Part shown: in pieces, positions 1 through 8,261 of the stretch
Layout: each line of letters begins with the position of its first letter
How positions within the stretch are numbered: position 1 is the first letter of the stretch
DNA from: an uncultured Bacilli bacterium
GTDB lineage: Bacteria; Bacillota_I; Bacilli_A; RFN20; CAG-826
Assembly (NCBI GenBank): GCA_905236715.1
Contig: CAJOMQ010000012.1
Coordinates: 19,680-83,679 of the forward strand
Length of the DNA: 64,000 nt
Direction: 5' to 3'
Notes under the pieces: model-generated
Told to the model about the DNA's origin: nothing
Databases searched by the model: none
What the model saw: only the letters and a program-made list of their open reading frames with translations
Position numbers and translations under genes: made by a program

Positions 1-525
1 CAATTATCTATCTTAGGTTTACTTGTTAATTTATTTATGTGTTTAATATTCTGGCTTGTCTCAATTATACCTACCAAGGAAGATTACACTGCCTTTAATC
101 AAATTATTGGCGGCACATGGTTTATCTTGTTATCATCTTCCATCGCTTTTGTCGCTAGTGCGGTGATTAATAATTTTTCCAATTACCTAATTGGTAAAGC
201 CTTTAAAAAGAATCCTGATGGCAAGTTAGCCTATGTTACTAGAAGTTATCTTTCAACATTTATTGGACAATTCTTTGATAATTTAATCTTCGCCACACTT
301 TGCTTTATGCTTTTTGCCCCCATCTTCTGGGATGGATTTCATTGGACATTTATTCAATGTTTAACTTGCTCTCTTTTAGGCGCAGGATTAGAACTTTTGA
401 TGGAAATTATCTTTTCCCCAATTGGCTATATAATCATTAAAAAATGGCAAAAAGATGATGTTGGAAGAGCCTATTTTGATTATATTAATAATAAGGAGAA
501 ACTAAAAAATGAAAGTACTCATTAG
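1..525 (+). CDS. queuosine precursor transporter-like (YhhQ/VUT family) membrane protein, 5' end outside window
   Basis: The frame is open from base 1, so the start lies outside the window and 174 residues are visible. It has several hydrophobic helices, and the segment around residues 50-70 (FVASAVINNFSNYLIGKAF) and the SPIGYIIIKKW tail match the YhhQ/VUT family, integral membrane proteins thought to import queuosine precursors (family knowledge). The last 17 nt overlap the next gene, implying coupled translation. A generic membrane protein is the alternative, but helix layout and C-terminal motif favour this family. Confidence 0.72.
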   Translation, partial: QLSILGLLVNLFMCLIFWLVSIIPTKEDYTAFNQIIGGTWFILLSSSIAFVASAVINNFSNYLIGKAFKKNPDGKLAYVTRSYLSTFIGQFFDNLIFATLCFMLFAPIFWDGFHWTFIQCLTCSLLGAGLELLMEIIFSPIGYIIIKKWQKDDVGRAYFDYINNKEKLKNESTH

Positions 526-1171
526 TGGATCTTCTCGTGGCATCGGTTTAGCGGTAACCAAAAGATTTTTAGATGAAGGCTTTGAAGTCTATGGTTTAGA
601 TATCAAAGAATCGCCAATCAATAACCCTTCATATCACCATTATATTTGCGATATTTCTTCAAAAAATAATCTCCCTGATATTGAGGGTATAAATTACATC
701 TTTAATAACGCTGGTTTACAAAAATCCTCTGATGATATTAAAAACAATCTAAAAGGAAATATTAATGTCACGGAAAAATATGCTTTCCAAAAAGACATCA
801 AATCGGTTTTATTTAATGCTTCCGCCTCCTCTATTAGTGGTGATGAATTTTATGAATATGTGGCTTCCAAAGCGGGAATTGTTGGCTATATGAGAAATAC
901 CGCGATGAGGCTAGTGCCATATCAGGCGACATGTAACGCGATATCATTAGGAGGAGTGAATACTTCATCTAATGAAGTGGTGATGAAAGATGAAAAACTT
1001 TGGAAGAAAATCATGGAAGTCACTCCGTTAAAGAAATGGATGGATGAAGAAGAAGTCGCGGATTGGGTTTATTTCCTTTTAATTAAAAACCACTCTATGA
1101 GTGGAGAAAACCTATTGATAGATAATGGGGAATACCGATTAAATTCCAAATTTGTTTGGCCAAACGATTAA
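509..1171 (+). CDS. short-chain dehydrogenase/reductase (SDR)
   Basis: A 220-residue classical-size SDR using NAD(P)H. The N-terminal Rossmann glycine motif is SGSSRGIG (residues 6-13), the NNAG motif is at 66-69, the catalytic Ser lies in NASASS (103-108), and the YxxxK pair is Tyr117/Lys121. The start follows GGAG 10 nt upstream and overlaps the end of the upstream transporter gene. Similar to FabG-type reductases, but it sits outside any fatty-acid cluster, so the substrate cannot be assigned. It is shorter than typical FabG (about 245 residues). Confidence 0.85.
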   Translation: MKVLISGSSRGIGLAVTKRFLDEGFEVYGLDIKESPINNPSYHHYICDISSKNNLPDIEGINYIFNNAGLQKSSDDIKNNLKGNINVTEKYAFQKDIKSVLFNASASSISGDEFYEYVASKAGIVGYMRNTAMRLVPYQATCNAISLGGVNTSSNEVVMKDEKLWKKIMEVTPLKKWMDEEEVADWVYFLLIKNHSMSGENLLIDNGEYRLNSKFVWPND

Positions 1172-1195
1172 AGAGAGTCCGCTCTCTTTTTATTT
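1170..1195 (+). terminator. intrinsic terminator after SDR gene
   Basis: AAAGAGAG/CTCTCTTT stem with a TCCG loop followed by T residues, beginning at the stop codon of the SDR gene. Confidence 0.8.
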
Positions 1196-1289
1196 TGGCT
1201 CAATAGCATTTAATTGGAAAAAATAATAAAAAACTAATCCGTTTGACGAAAAATAATGCTGATACAATTGGTATGGCAATCTATTTTTA

Positions 1290-2606
1290 TCAAAGAAACA
1301 TTATTAAATAAATTGGACAAGTAACAATGTTATCTTCTTTTTTAACAATGTTTTTGTTGCCAAAAATATAACCAAATGGAAGTTTATAATTTCCCTCTGA
1401 ATTAACCAATTTTGGTATCGCTCTAAAATTGTTTTGGTCTTTGCCTGATTTGATTTCAATCGGAAGAACAGATAGGCCATCGTAATTGTTAATTAGAAAA
1501 TCAACTTCTCCCACTTTTTTACTGTCAAAATAATATAATTCATGTCCGTGAGCAATTAATTCCATTGCCGCAGCGGTTTCATAAACCGAACCTAAATTAA
1601 CACCGTTATCACGATTGAGTACTGCGTCTATTCTGTTTTTATACAGGATGTTAGTTACTAAACCAACATCATTGTAATAAACTTTAAGCAAATTTTTGCT
1701 TTGGCTTTCTGTCAACGGAAAAACAGGATTCGATATGGCTCTAGAAGGCAACGCTATTCCCGAATCGAAAAGATAATCAAATTCATCTTCGTATTTTGCG
1801 AAATTAGAATCATCTTTTTCTTCAATTGCTTTAAATTGAACTCGTTTTACTTTATTAACCATATTCGAGATCAACAAATCGTATATTTTTCTAATTTTGA
1901 GTTGATGGTCTTTGTCATGTTTAGAGCAATCATCTTTATAGTACGTAAAGATTTCGCTTTGCACTCTTCTCATTTGGGATACATTTCGATTCAATACATA
2001 TTGAGTGACTGCATCAGGAAGACCACCAGATAAAAGATAGTCTTGGAATAATCTCAATGTATATTGATGGACACTTTCAGTGATTGGTTTTAAATTATTA
2101 AAACAATCGTGGAGATAATCAATTGTTTCTTGACTATAATTATTGGCCCACAAGAATTCTTCAAAATCCATTGGAAACATTCTTTTTTCTTTGATGGCGC
2201 CCATTGGTATAAAAGAATGTTGAAGCGTGACACCAAGGAGTGAACCGCTGATGATAAAACGATATTTCTTTTCGGCACACAGTGGTTTTAATAAAGTCAT
2301 TAAATTTGAATAAAATTGAATCTCATCTAAAAATATAATGGTGTCATCATATGTATTCAAATCACCAAACAATGAACCGACTAATAGGTAAAAGTCTTTG
2401 GTAGTGGTGATGTTGGCAAATAATTTTTCACTTTCAAAGTCACTTTTTAAGTCTATTTCAGCATAATGTTTATAATAATGTTTCGCTGTTTCCCTTATGA
2501 TATAACTTTTTCCAACTTGTCTGGCCCCATATACAATTAGGATCTTTGGATCGGTTGAATTTTTATAATATTCTTCTAGCTCGAGTTGTATTTTTCTTTT
2601 AAACAT
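1290..2606 (-). CDS. AAA-type ATP-binding protein with C-terminal DUF4143 nuclease-like domain
   Basis: 438 residues. The N-terminus has a Walker A motif, YGARQVGKSY (about residues 25-34), and Walker B TIIFLDEIQ (about 90-98). The C-terminus carries a PD-(D/E)xK-like pattern, EVDFLIN followed by LPIEIKSGK. This is the AAA_14/DUF4143 architecture, a common family of unproven function in anaerobic bacteria, suspected in toxin-antitoxin or mobile-element biology. The start has an AGAGG ribosome site 9 nt upstream. It is preceded by an unusual 33-bp repeat leader and an overlapping small ORF. No partner gene is apparent. Confidence 0.87.
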   Translation of the reverse strand: MFKRKIQLELEEYYKNSTDPKILIVYGARQVGKSYIIRETAKHYYKHYAEIDLKSDFESEKLFANITTTKDFYLLVGSLFGDLNTYDDTIIFLDEIQFYSNLMTLLKPLCAEKKYRFIISGSLLGVTLQHSFIPMGAIKEKRMFPMDFEEFLWANNYSQETIDYLHDCFNNLKPITESVHQYTLRLFQDYLLSGGLPDAVTQYVLNRNVSQMRRVQSEIFTYYKDDCSKHDKDHQLKIRKIYDLLISNMVNKVKRVQFKAIEEKDDSNFAKYEDEFDYLFDSGIALPSRAISNPVFPLTESQSKNLLKVYYNDVGLVTNILYKNRIDAVLNRDNGVNLGSVYETAAAMELIAHGHELYYFDSKKVGEVDFLINNYDGLSVLPIEIKSGKDQNNFRAIPKLVNSEGNYKLPFGYIFGNKNIVKKEDNIVTCPIYLIMFL

Positions 2607-2655
2607 AGTTTAACACCTCTTGTTTATCGGTTTTTCCAATATAAATTGTGCTCAT
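2599..2655 (-). CDS. possible 18-residue leader ORF overlapping the DUF4143 ATPase gene
   Basis: The ORF starts at an ATG inside the repeat array, reads MSTIYIGKTDKQEVLNYV, and its TAA overlaps the ATPase start by 8 nt, a geometry compatible with translational coupling. It contains one copy of the repeat-encoded IGKTD motif. No strong ribosome site precedes it, so expression is uncertain; it may be a decayed coding repeat. Confidence 0.3.
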   Translation of the reverse strand: MSTIYIGKTDKQEVLNYV

Positions 2656-2739
2656 TTTATCGGTTTTTCCAATAATATTTTATACAAAAAAATCGGTTTT
2701 TCCAATAAAAAAAGCACCCATTTTATCGGTTTTTCCAAA
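2624..2739 (-). repeat. four tandem 33-bp-spaced copies of ATTGGAAAAACCGAT
   Basis: On the plus strand the core ATCGGTTTTTCCAAT starts at 2626, 2659, 2692 and 2725, spaced exactly 33 bp. The fourth copy ends in AA instead of AT. Inter-core sequence is partly conserved (GTGCTCATTTT and GCACCCATTTT). The period equals 11 codons and about three helical turns. It lies between the ABC permease stop and the DUF4143 ATPase start. Confidence 0.9.
2680..2721 (-). CDS. possible 13-residue repeat-encoded peptide MGAFFIGKTDFFV
   Basis: Upstream sibling of the small ORF at 2599-2655, in the same 33-bp phase, again with M-x4-IGKTD. It ends at TAA within the next repeat unit. It shares the motif but has no visible ribosome site. 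Listed because the two peptides have the same layout. Confidence 0.2.
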   Translation of the reverse strand: MGAFFIGKTDFFV

Positions 2740-2783
2740 AATATTATCTTCAAAAATATAATCTGTGCTTATTAACTGAGTTT

Positions 2784-3764
2784 TTATAACGGCAAATCTT
2801 TCTTTAAGAATTTAATGGAACCGATTAACGCTCCAATAATGCCCACTCCTAAAAGAATCGCAGTTTCCCATATCCAATTAAAGGAGATGGTGACATCTGG
2901 TACATTGTTGATGGCTTTGACAAAATCAGAAACGCTTTCTGTGTCGATTAAAGTAAATAAAGTCACATAATTAAAGACATTCATGGCTTGGACACCAATG
3001 CCAACAGAAACAAATACTTTGCTGCCAAATAAACCTAAGATACAGCCAAGGAAAGATAAGACACAAACGCCACCCCCTACGGCAATGCTATGGGTTGATT
3101 TATTAAAGAAAGCGGAAGCCCCAAAGCAAATACCCGCTAAAGCGAACATCGCGGCAAAGGAAGAAAAACAAAGTAATACCGTTCTTAAAGCATACATATT
3201 ATTCGTGCCGCCATTAGCGATTCTAATTGCTCCGGCAATCGTTTCACTAATTAAAGCGGAACCAGTAATCACTAAATACATCGCCGCCAAAGAAGAAATT
3301 AAAAATAAATAATTTGTGCGGACCACGGTTTTTCTGGATGTGGGGGTAGATAAAACATAGGCCATGGAACCCGAAGAGACTTGGCTCGCAATTAAACTAT
3401 TCGCGGTAATCATCACATAAATCATCGGTAATAAAACACCAGCGATTTTATAAACTAAATCAGAAATAATGGAATTTAAATCAATACGTGACATCACTTC
3501 GACACGTGATAAATTAAAGCCCATTTGTTCTAATAGACCTAATATTTGTAGCCAACTGAGGTTTTCATCAGCGACATAAACACTGACTTTATCCATATCG
3601 ACATTCGTAAAGATATTTTTGGAACAGACAACGATATTAATGATAAAAAATATGGCAGCGCTTCCCGCGGCTAATAGTACCCATAAAAGCCAATTGGCCT
3701 TGATGGCTTGTATAAATAGGGGTTTAGAGATAAATTTACCTTTTTTCTTCATAGTGGCTTCCAT
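2784..3764 (-). CDS. ABC-2 type transporter permease
   Basis: About 326 residues, with an N-terminal transmembrane segment (LLWVLLAAGSAAIFFIINIV), an extracytoplasmic loop, then about five C-terminal helices typical of ABC-2 exporter permeases. A TTG at 3779 extends the frame, but the ATG at 3764 is 8 nt after GGAGG and is the better start. It overlaps the upstream ATPase gene by 29 nt. With the two preceding ATPase genes it forms an exporter of unknown substrate; peptide or antibiotic export is a guess from family members. Confidence 0.82.
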   Translation of the reverse strand: MEATMKKKGKFISKPLFIQAIKANWLLWVLLAAGSAAIFFIINIVVCSKNIFTNVDMDKVSVYVADENLSWLQILGLLEQMGFNLSRVEVMSRIDLNSIISDLVYKIAGVLLPMIYVMITANSLIASQVSSGSMAYVLSTPTSRKTVVRTNYLFLISSLAAMYLVITGSALISETIAGAIRIANGGTNNMYALRTVLLCFSSFAAMFALAGICFGASAFFNKSTHSIAVGGGVCVLSFLGCILGLFGSKVFVSVGIGVQAMNVFNYVTLFTLIDTESVSDFVKAINNVPDVTISFNWIWETAILLGVGIIGALIGSIKFLKKDLPL

Positions 3765-4701
3765 CTGTTGTTCCTCCAAAATTGTCTAAGAAATATCTTT
3801 CTAATGTATATTTAATTTCATTACATTGCTTAATTTGGCATTTTTGTAATTCCGCAAACATATCATCCGCGGTGTCTTTGGTGACCCGGACAATAATTTT
3901 TAAAGTATTATCAATTCTTCTTATTACTTCTATGGGTGTATTAATAAAAGCTTTTTCATAATCTTCTTGAGAATAATAACCAACGATAAATTCTCTAAAC
4001 GGACGATGATGAATTTCCTTCATATCGACAATATCAATGAGATGGCCATCTCTGATGAATCCGACATAATCACATGTTTCATCTAGTTCATCAAACATGT
4101 GGTTGCTCATGAATATCGTGGCCCCTCTTTTCTTTTCTTCTTCTAATATTTCAATAAAGGCTTCGCGCATTAAGGGATCTAAGCCAGTCGTGGGTTCATC
4201 TAATAAGATGATATCGGGAGAATGCATAAAGGTCGCGACTATCGCGGTCTTTTGTTTCATTCCTTTACTCATTCTTTTTAAATTCGCGGTCGGATCTAAT
4301 TGCATCGCATTAATGATTTTTTCCGCTTTACTCATATCTTTTAATCCGATTAAATCGGCTTGACTCTTTAAAAAAGCAGTGCCACTTTCCACGGGTGGGA
4401 AAGCAATTTCACCTGGTAAATAGCCGATACTTCTTTTAATTTCTTCCCCATTTTTCCATGGGTCTAAACCATTAACACGAACATATCCTTTATCGGGTTT
4501 TAAAAAGCCCATCATATGACGTAAAGTGGTGGTTTTACCACTTCCATTTGTCCCACAATAACCAAAGACACAACCTTTGGGCACTTTAAAAGAAATATCA
4601 AAGATACCACGGCCATTACCATAGTCTTTCGTGACATCATTTAATTCGATAACGACATCATCTTTTAAAGCATTGAGCTTTGCGATTGTTTCTTTACTCA
4701 T
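3736..4701 (-). CDS. ABC transporter ATP-binding protein
   Basis: 321 residues. Walker A is GTNGSGKTTT (about 49-58), the signature is the degenerate MSKGMKQK, and Walker B is IILLDEPTTGLDP. A C-terminal extension of about 90 residues follows the nucleotide-binding domain, as in BcrA-like exporter ATPases. It overlaps the upstream ATPase gene by 4 nt (ATGA), so the pair is translationally coupled and may form a heterodimeric motor for the permease downstream. Confidence 0.9.
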   Translation of the reverse strand: MSKETIAKLNALKDDVVIELNDVTKDYGNGRGIFDISFKVPKGCVFGYCGTNGSGKTTTLRHMMGFLKPDKGYVRVNGLDPWKNGEEIKRSIGYLPGEIAFPPVESGTAFLKSQADLIGLKDMSKAEKIINAMQLDPTANLKRMSKGMKQKTAIVATFMHSPDIILLDEPTTGLDPLMREAFIEILEEEKKRGATIFMSNHMFDELDETCDYVGFIRDGHLIDIVDMKEIHHRPFREFIVGYYSQEDYEKAFINTPIEVIRRIDNTLKIIVRVTKDTADDMFAELQKCQIKQCNEIKYTLERYFLDNFGGTTDGSHYEEKR

Positions 4702-5648
4702 TTGCTATTGCCCTCAACACCGCTTAATCCACCAAAAGTTTTTTCTTCTTTATAAAAGGACATGAAATAATCCTGTAAAGTAAATGGTTTTTCATCAACC
4801 TCACGAATACCAATGCCTTTTAAAGAAGCAAAAAATGGTTGATATTTATCTCTTTTCACTTTGACAGTGAGAATGGGTCTATTTTCATTAACTTCAATAA
4901 TTTCCCCAATTTGTTCTTTATCCATGAATTTTTGCATTTCTTCACGGGAATGAAAACGGAGGTGATAAGTAGTGACATCATTTTCTTTTAAATCACTCGC
5001 TTTAAAGGTGGAGACATGTTTTCCATCTTTTATGATGGAAATCGTATCGCATGTGGCATCGACTTCCGAAAAGATATGGGAAGATAATAAGATGGTTTTA
5101 CCACGTTTTTTCTCTTCAATAATGAAATTGATAAAAACCTGTTGCATGACAGGGTCTAATCCAGAAGTTGGTTCATCTAGAATCAAGACATCAGGATCAT
5201 TCATAAAAGCAGCGACCACCGCTAATTTTCTTTTTTCACCTAATGACATACTTTTAACGGGAACACATGGGTCAAGAGCGAATAATTTTAAAAGGTAATT
5301 CAATCTTTCATCATTTCTTTCCCCACGCATATCTTGCATCATACGAAGAAAACCCATGCCATCTAACCCAGCGGGAATCGCGGGCTCACCTGGTAAATAA
5401 CCGACATTTTGCAAAATCTTATCGGTGTTACCAAAACTTTCTTGGCCAAATATGGTGATTTTTCCTTGTTGTGGTTTGGAAAAGCCCATGATATGACGAA
5501 TGGTGGTGGACTTACCCGCCCCATTAGGGCCTAAATAACCATAACATTCGCCTTTATGAACTTTGATTGACACATCAAAAACCCCACGGCCATAGCCATA
5601 GTCTTTGACAAGATGATCAACGTTAATAACAACTTCTTTTTCTTCCAT
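4698..5648 (-). CDS. ABC transporter ATP-binding protein
   Basis: 316 residues. Walker A is GPNGAGKSTT, the signature MSLGEKRK, Walker B VLILDEPTSGLDP, then the switch His in LLSSHIFSE. It is clearly paralogous to the following ATPase. First gene of the two-ATPase/one-permease exporter operon. No good Shine-Dalgarno sequence precedes the ATG. Confidence 0.9.
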   Translation of the reverse strand: MEEKEVVINVDHLVKDYGYGRGVFDVSIKVHKGECYGYLGPNGAGKSTTIRHIMGFSKPQQGKITIFGQESFGNTDKILQNVGYLPGEPAIPAGLDGMGFLRMMQDMRGERNDERLNYLLKLFALDPCVPVKSMSLGEKRKLAVVAAFMNDPDVLILDEPTSGLDPVMQQVFINFIIEEKKRGKTILLSSHIFSEVDATCDTISIIKDGKHVSTFKASDLKENDVTTYHLRFHSREEMQKFMDKEQIGEIIEVNENRPILTVKVKRDKYQPFFASLKGIGIREVDEKPFTLQDYFMSFYKEEKTFGGLSGVEGNSK

Positions 5649-5696
5649 AATTATTGTTTGGTTAACCCTAATGATAAGGTGTGGAAATCACGGAAT

Positions 5697-6335
5697 TTAT
5701 TGCCATGTGGGATATGTTTTATTAATTTCGCTCACATCTTCTTGTGTGGGATGTGTATTTGCTTCATGTTCTACGCTATCGCCAAAAACAAGTTCGCTAT
5801 CTTCTCCTTCTCCCTCGTAGTGGATGTCAAGGCCATACCAATACAATTGGAAAAGTAAATCATCAAGTGATACAGGAACAAATAATGTAATTGCCTTACT
5901 ATTTACTTCCGAATAAATAATTTTTTCAATTTTATCGGGTGCAATAACGAACGTTTCACCAAATATTTCTTCAATCGTGGACAAGGTAAAACCGATATTT
6001 AATTTGTAATTATCTTGGGCCATTTTGTTACCGATATTGTAATAACCATCGATATTAATACCTTCCGCTAAGATGTCATAAAGAAAATAAAGAGGATTAT
6101 CTTCATCATCTTTGGTGGCGTCCGCTAATTTTGCGGATAAGCTGATTTTTATTTCTTTACCGACTACTTCCCCGTCATTGGTAACTTCGTTTTTATTTAA
6201 ATTCATTCCGACCGAAAAATGTGTGCCGGAATTTTTACCCATCTGGAAGGTATATTCACCCACAAACGAGTTTGATTGACAAGATGCTAACAGTAAAGGC
6301 ATCAACAAGAAGGGAAGAAATTTCACTTTTTTCAT
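5697..6335 (-). CDS. putative lipoprotein, unrecognised family
   Basis: 212 residues. A type II signal peptide, MKKVKFLPFLLMPLLLASC, puts the lipidated Cys at 19. The mature part is polar and beta-rich with an acidic tail. It lies 48 nt upstream of the exporter operon in the same direction, so it could be co-transcribed and act with the exporter; function is otherwise unknown. Confidence 0.7.
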   Translation of the reverse strand: MKKVKFLPFLLMPLLLASCQSNSFVGEYTFQMGKNSGTHFSVGMNLNKNEVTNDGEVVGKEIKISLSAKLADATKDDEDNPLYFLYDILAEGINIDGYYNIGNKMAQDNYKLNIGFTLSTIEEIFGETFVIAPDKIEKIIYSEVNSKAITLFVPVSLDDLLFQLYWYGLDIHYEGEGEDSELVFGDSVEHEANTHPTQEDVSEINKTYPTWQ

Positions 6336-6468
6336 ATCACTAACCCCACATTACTTTTAAAATTTTAGCAATAGGCTAAAACGAAATAAACAAAATTTTT
6401 TGTTTGATATATTTTTTTCATCCCATCAAGAAAATATTCAAAATTGATGTTTTTCCAATTTTTCTTTT

Positions 6469-6497
6469 TTGCATAATTAATGCTAATTCTCTATAAT
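6469..6497 (+). promoter_or_regulatory. sigma-A-type promoter for the metalloprotease operon
   Basis: TTGCAT (6469-6474), a 17-nt spacer and TATAAT (6492-6497), 48 nt upstream of the protease ATG, which is preceded by AAGGAGA. Confidence 0.65.
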
Positions 6498-6544
6498 ATA
6501 TCCACGACATATTTATATGTTGTTTCTTATTAAGGAGACCATTC

Positions 6545-8260
6545 ATGAAAAAGAAATTTACATTCGCGATTCTCTTACCATTATTAACAATGACTTTAAC
6601 TAGTTGTGATTTTTTCGATCGCATTCGTTCTAATATCATTGATGATTCCACTTCGGAAAATAGTGGTAATTCTAGTGATACTTCTAGTAGCACAGGCTCT
6701 GATACTTCTTCAAGTTCTGGTTCATCCAGTTCTTCAAGTAGCTCCAGTTCCTCATCTTCTTCTAGTTCATCCAGTTCTTCCTCGAGTAGTTCTAGTTCTT
6801 CTGAAGAATCCACCCTTGGTAAGACAGATATCCGTCAGACCTATAACGATTATGTAAATTACAACGCTTATGATTTAGATTTATGTCCCACCACAGGAAC
6901 ACCAAAGATTTTAATTATTCCTGTGTGGTTCACTGACTCCACAAATTACATCACTTCCGCCAATAAAGCCAATGTTCGTGATGATATCCGTAAAGCTTAT
7001 TTAGGCACCACCAGTGAAACTGGCTGGCACAGTGTGGCTTCTTATTATGCCGAAGAATCAAAGGGTGCTTTAAATTTAACAGGTGTTGTCACTGATTGGT
7101 ATGAACCCGGCAATGCTTCTTCAGCTTACTATAGCGATGATAGTGGTTTTACTGCCACACAAAATCTAGTGACCGCAGCTTCTAACTGGTATTTCAGCCA
7201 AACAGGAGCCTCACGTAAAGATTTTGATAGTGATGGCAATGGTCACCTCGATGGTGTTTTACTTATCTATGCCGCTCCCGATTATTCTGTTTTAAAAAAT
7301 AATAACGCTTCTAATTTATGGGCATATTGTTATTGGCTACAAAATTATGATGCTAGTACATCTAATCCTACTCCCAACGTCTTTTTCTGGGCTTCATATG
7401 ATTTCATGTATGATTCTGTCACCGCTTTGGCCCGCACTGGCAAAACTTATAACAACGGTCAACGCCCTGGTGGAAATACCAGTATTGATGCTCATACATT
7501 TATCCATGAAATGGGTCACGTGATGGGATTAGAAGATTATTACGATTATAGTAATAGCTATTGCCCTGCCGGCGCATTCTCTATGCAAGATTATAACGTC
7601 GGTGGTCATGATCCATATTCTGTCATGGCTTATGGTTGGGCAGACCCCTATATTCCTACTGAAAGTTGTTCCATTACTATCGGTGCATTCCAAACTAATC
7701 ACGATATGATTTTATTAACCCCATCATGGAATGAATACGATTCACCTTTTGATGAATACTTATTATTGGAATTATATACACCAACTGGGCTCAATCAATT
7801 GGATTCTGCCACTAGTTATACAGGCTATCCACAAGGACCAACGGTTCCTGGCATTAGATTATGGCATGTTGATGCCCGTTTAACTTATTACACCGGTGGT
7901 GATTTTACGACAAGTTTAATCACTAATGCGAAAAGAAGTGGTGGTAATATCTACCACGCAATGAGCAATACCTATGGCGATGAAGAAGGCTATATTTCCG
8001 TATTAGGAAGTTCTTATTCTAATTACAATCTATTGCAATTAATTCGTAATAGCACAACAGCAACCTATAAACCTACCGATTATTTAAGTTCTAGTTCTTT
8101 ATTTAAAAATGGTTCTTCATTCAATATGAATACCTATAAAAAACAATTTGTTAAAAGCGGCAAATTGAATAGCAACACAGATCTCGGTTGGTCATTCACT
8201 GTTTCTATATCCGGAAGTGGTGAAAACGCCACCGCGACCATTAATTTAACTAAGAATTAA
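6545..8260 (+). CDS. M6-like secreted metalloprotease lipoprotein with polyserine linker
   Basis: 571 residues. The signal peptide ends in a lipobox (LLTMTLTSC), predicting attachment to the outer membrane face. Residues about 35-87 are a Ser/Thr/Gly low-complexity linker with a near-pure Ser run. The catalytic zinc motif HEMGHVMGLED (about 322-332) has the HExxHxxGxxD form, and SVMAYGW downstream may supply the Met-turn. The closest recognised group is M6 (immune inhibitor A-like). Inferred to hydrolyse extracellular protein tethered away from the surface by the linker. It is 1 nt from the MacB-like gene, so one operon. Confidence 0.85.
   Translation: MKKKFTFAILLPLLTMTLTSCDFFDRIRSNIIDDSTSENSGNSSDTSSSTGSDTSSSSGSSSSSSSSSSSSSSSSSSSSSSSSSSSEESTLGKTDIRQTYNDYVNYNAYDLDLCPTTGTPKILIIPVWFTDSTNYITSANKANVRDDIRKAYLGTTSETGWHSVASYYAEESKGALNLTGVVTDWYEPGNASSAYYSDDSGFTATQNLVTAASNWYFSQTGASRKDFDSDGNGHLDGVLLIYAAPDYSVLKNNNASNLWAYCYWLQNYDASTSNPTPNVFFWASYDFMYDSVTALARTGKTYNNGQRPGGNTSIDAHTFIHEMGHVMGLEDYYDYSNSYCPAGAFSMQDYNVGGHDPYSVMAYGWADPYIPTESCSITIGAFQTNHDMILLTPSWNEYDSPFDEYLLLELYTPTGLNQLDSATSYTGYPQGPTVPGIRLWHVDARLTYYTGGDFTTSLITNAKRSGGNIYHAMSNTYGDEEGYISVLGSSYSNYNLLQLIRNSTTATYKPTDYLSSSSLFKNGSSFNMNTYKKQFVKSGKLNSNTDLGWSFTVSISGSGENATATINLTKN
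6650..6810 (+). repeat. serine-codon low-complexity tract
   Basis: About 50 consecutive codons are dominated by mixed Ser codons (TCT, TCA, TCC, AGT, AGC). The codon mixing means the protein homopolymer is maintained without a DNA microsatellite, suggesting selection on the linker. The antisense reading yields a spurious Glu/Leu-rich ORF. Confidence 0.85.
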
Positions 8261-8261
8261 G

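Noticed and set aside
2624..2739. Short CRISPR array
   Set aside because: Spacers would be only 18 nt and partly repeated, repeats are 15 nt, and no cas genes are nearby.
4097..4363. 88-residue plus-strand ORF
   Set aside because: Antisense to the ABC ATPase with Walker motifs; no independent evidence.
6418..6813. 131-residue Glu/Leu-rich minus-strand ORF
   Set aside because: Antisense reading of the Ser-codon tract of the metalloprotease; low complexity and no ribosome site.
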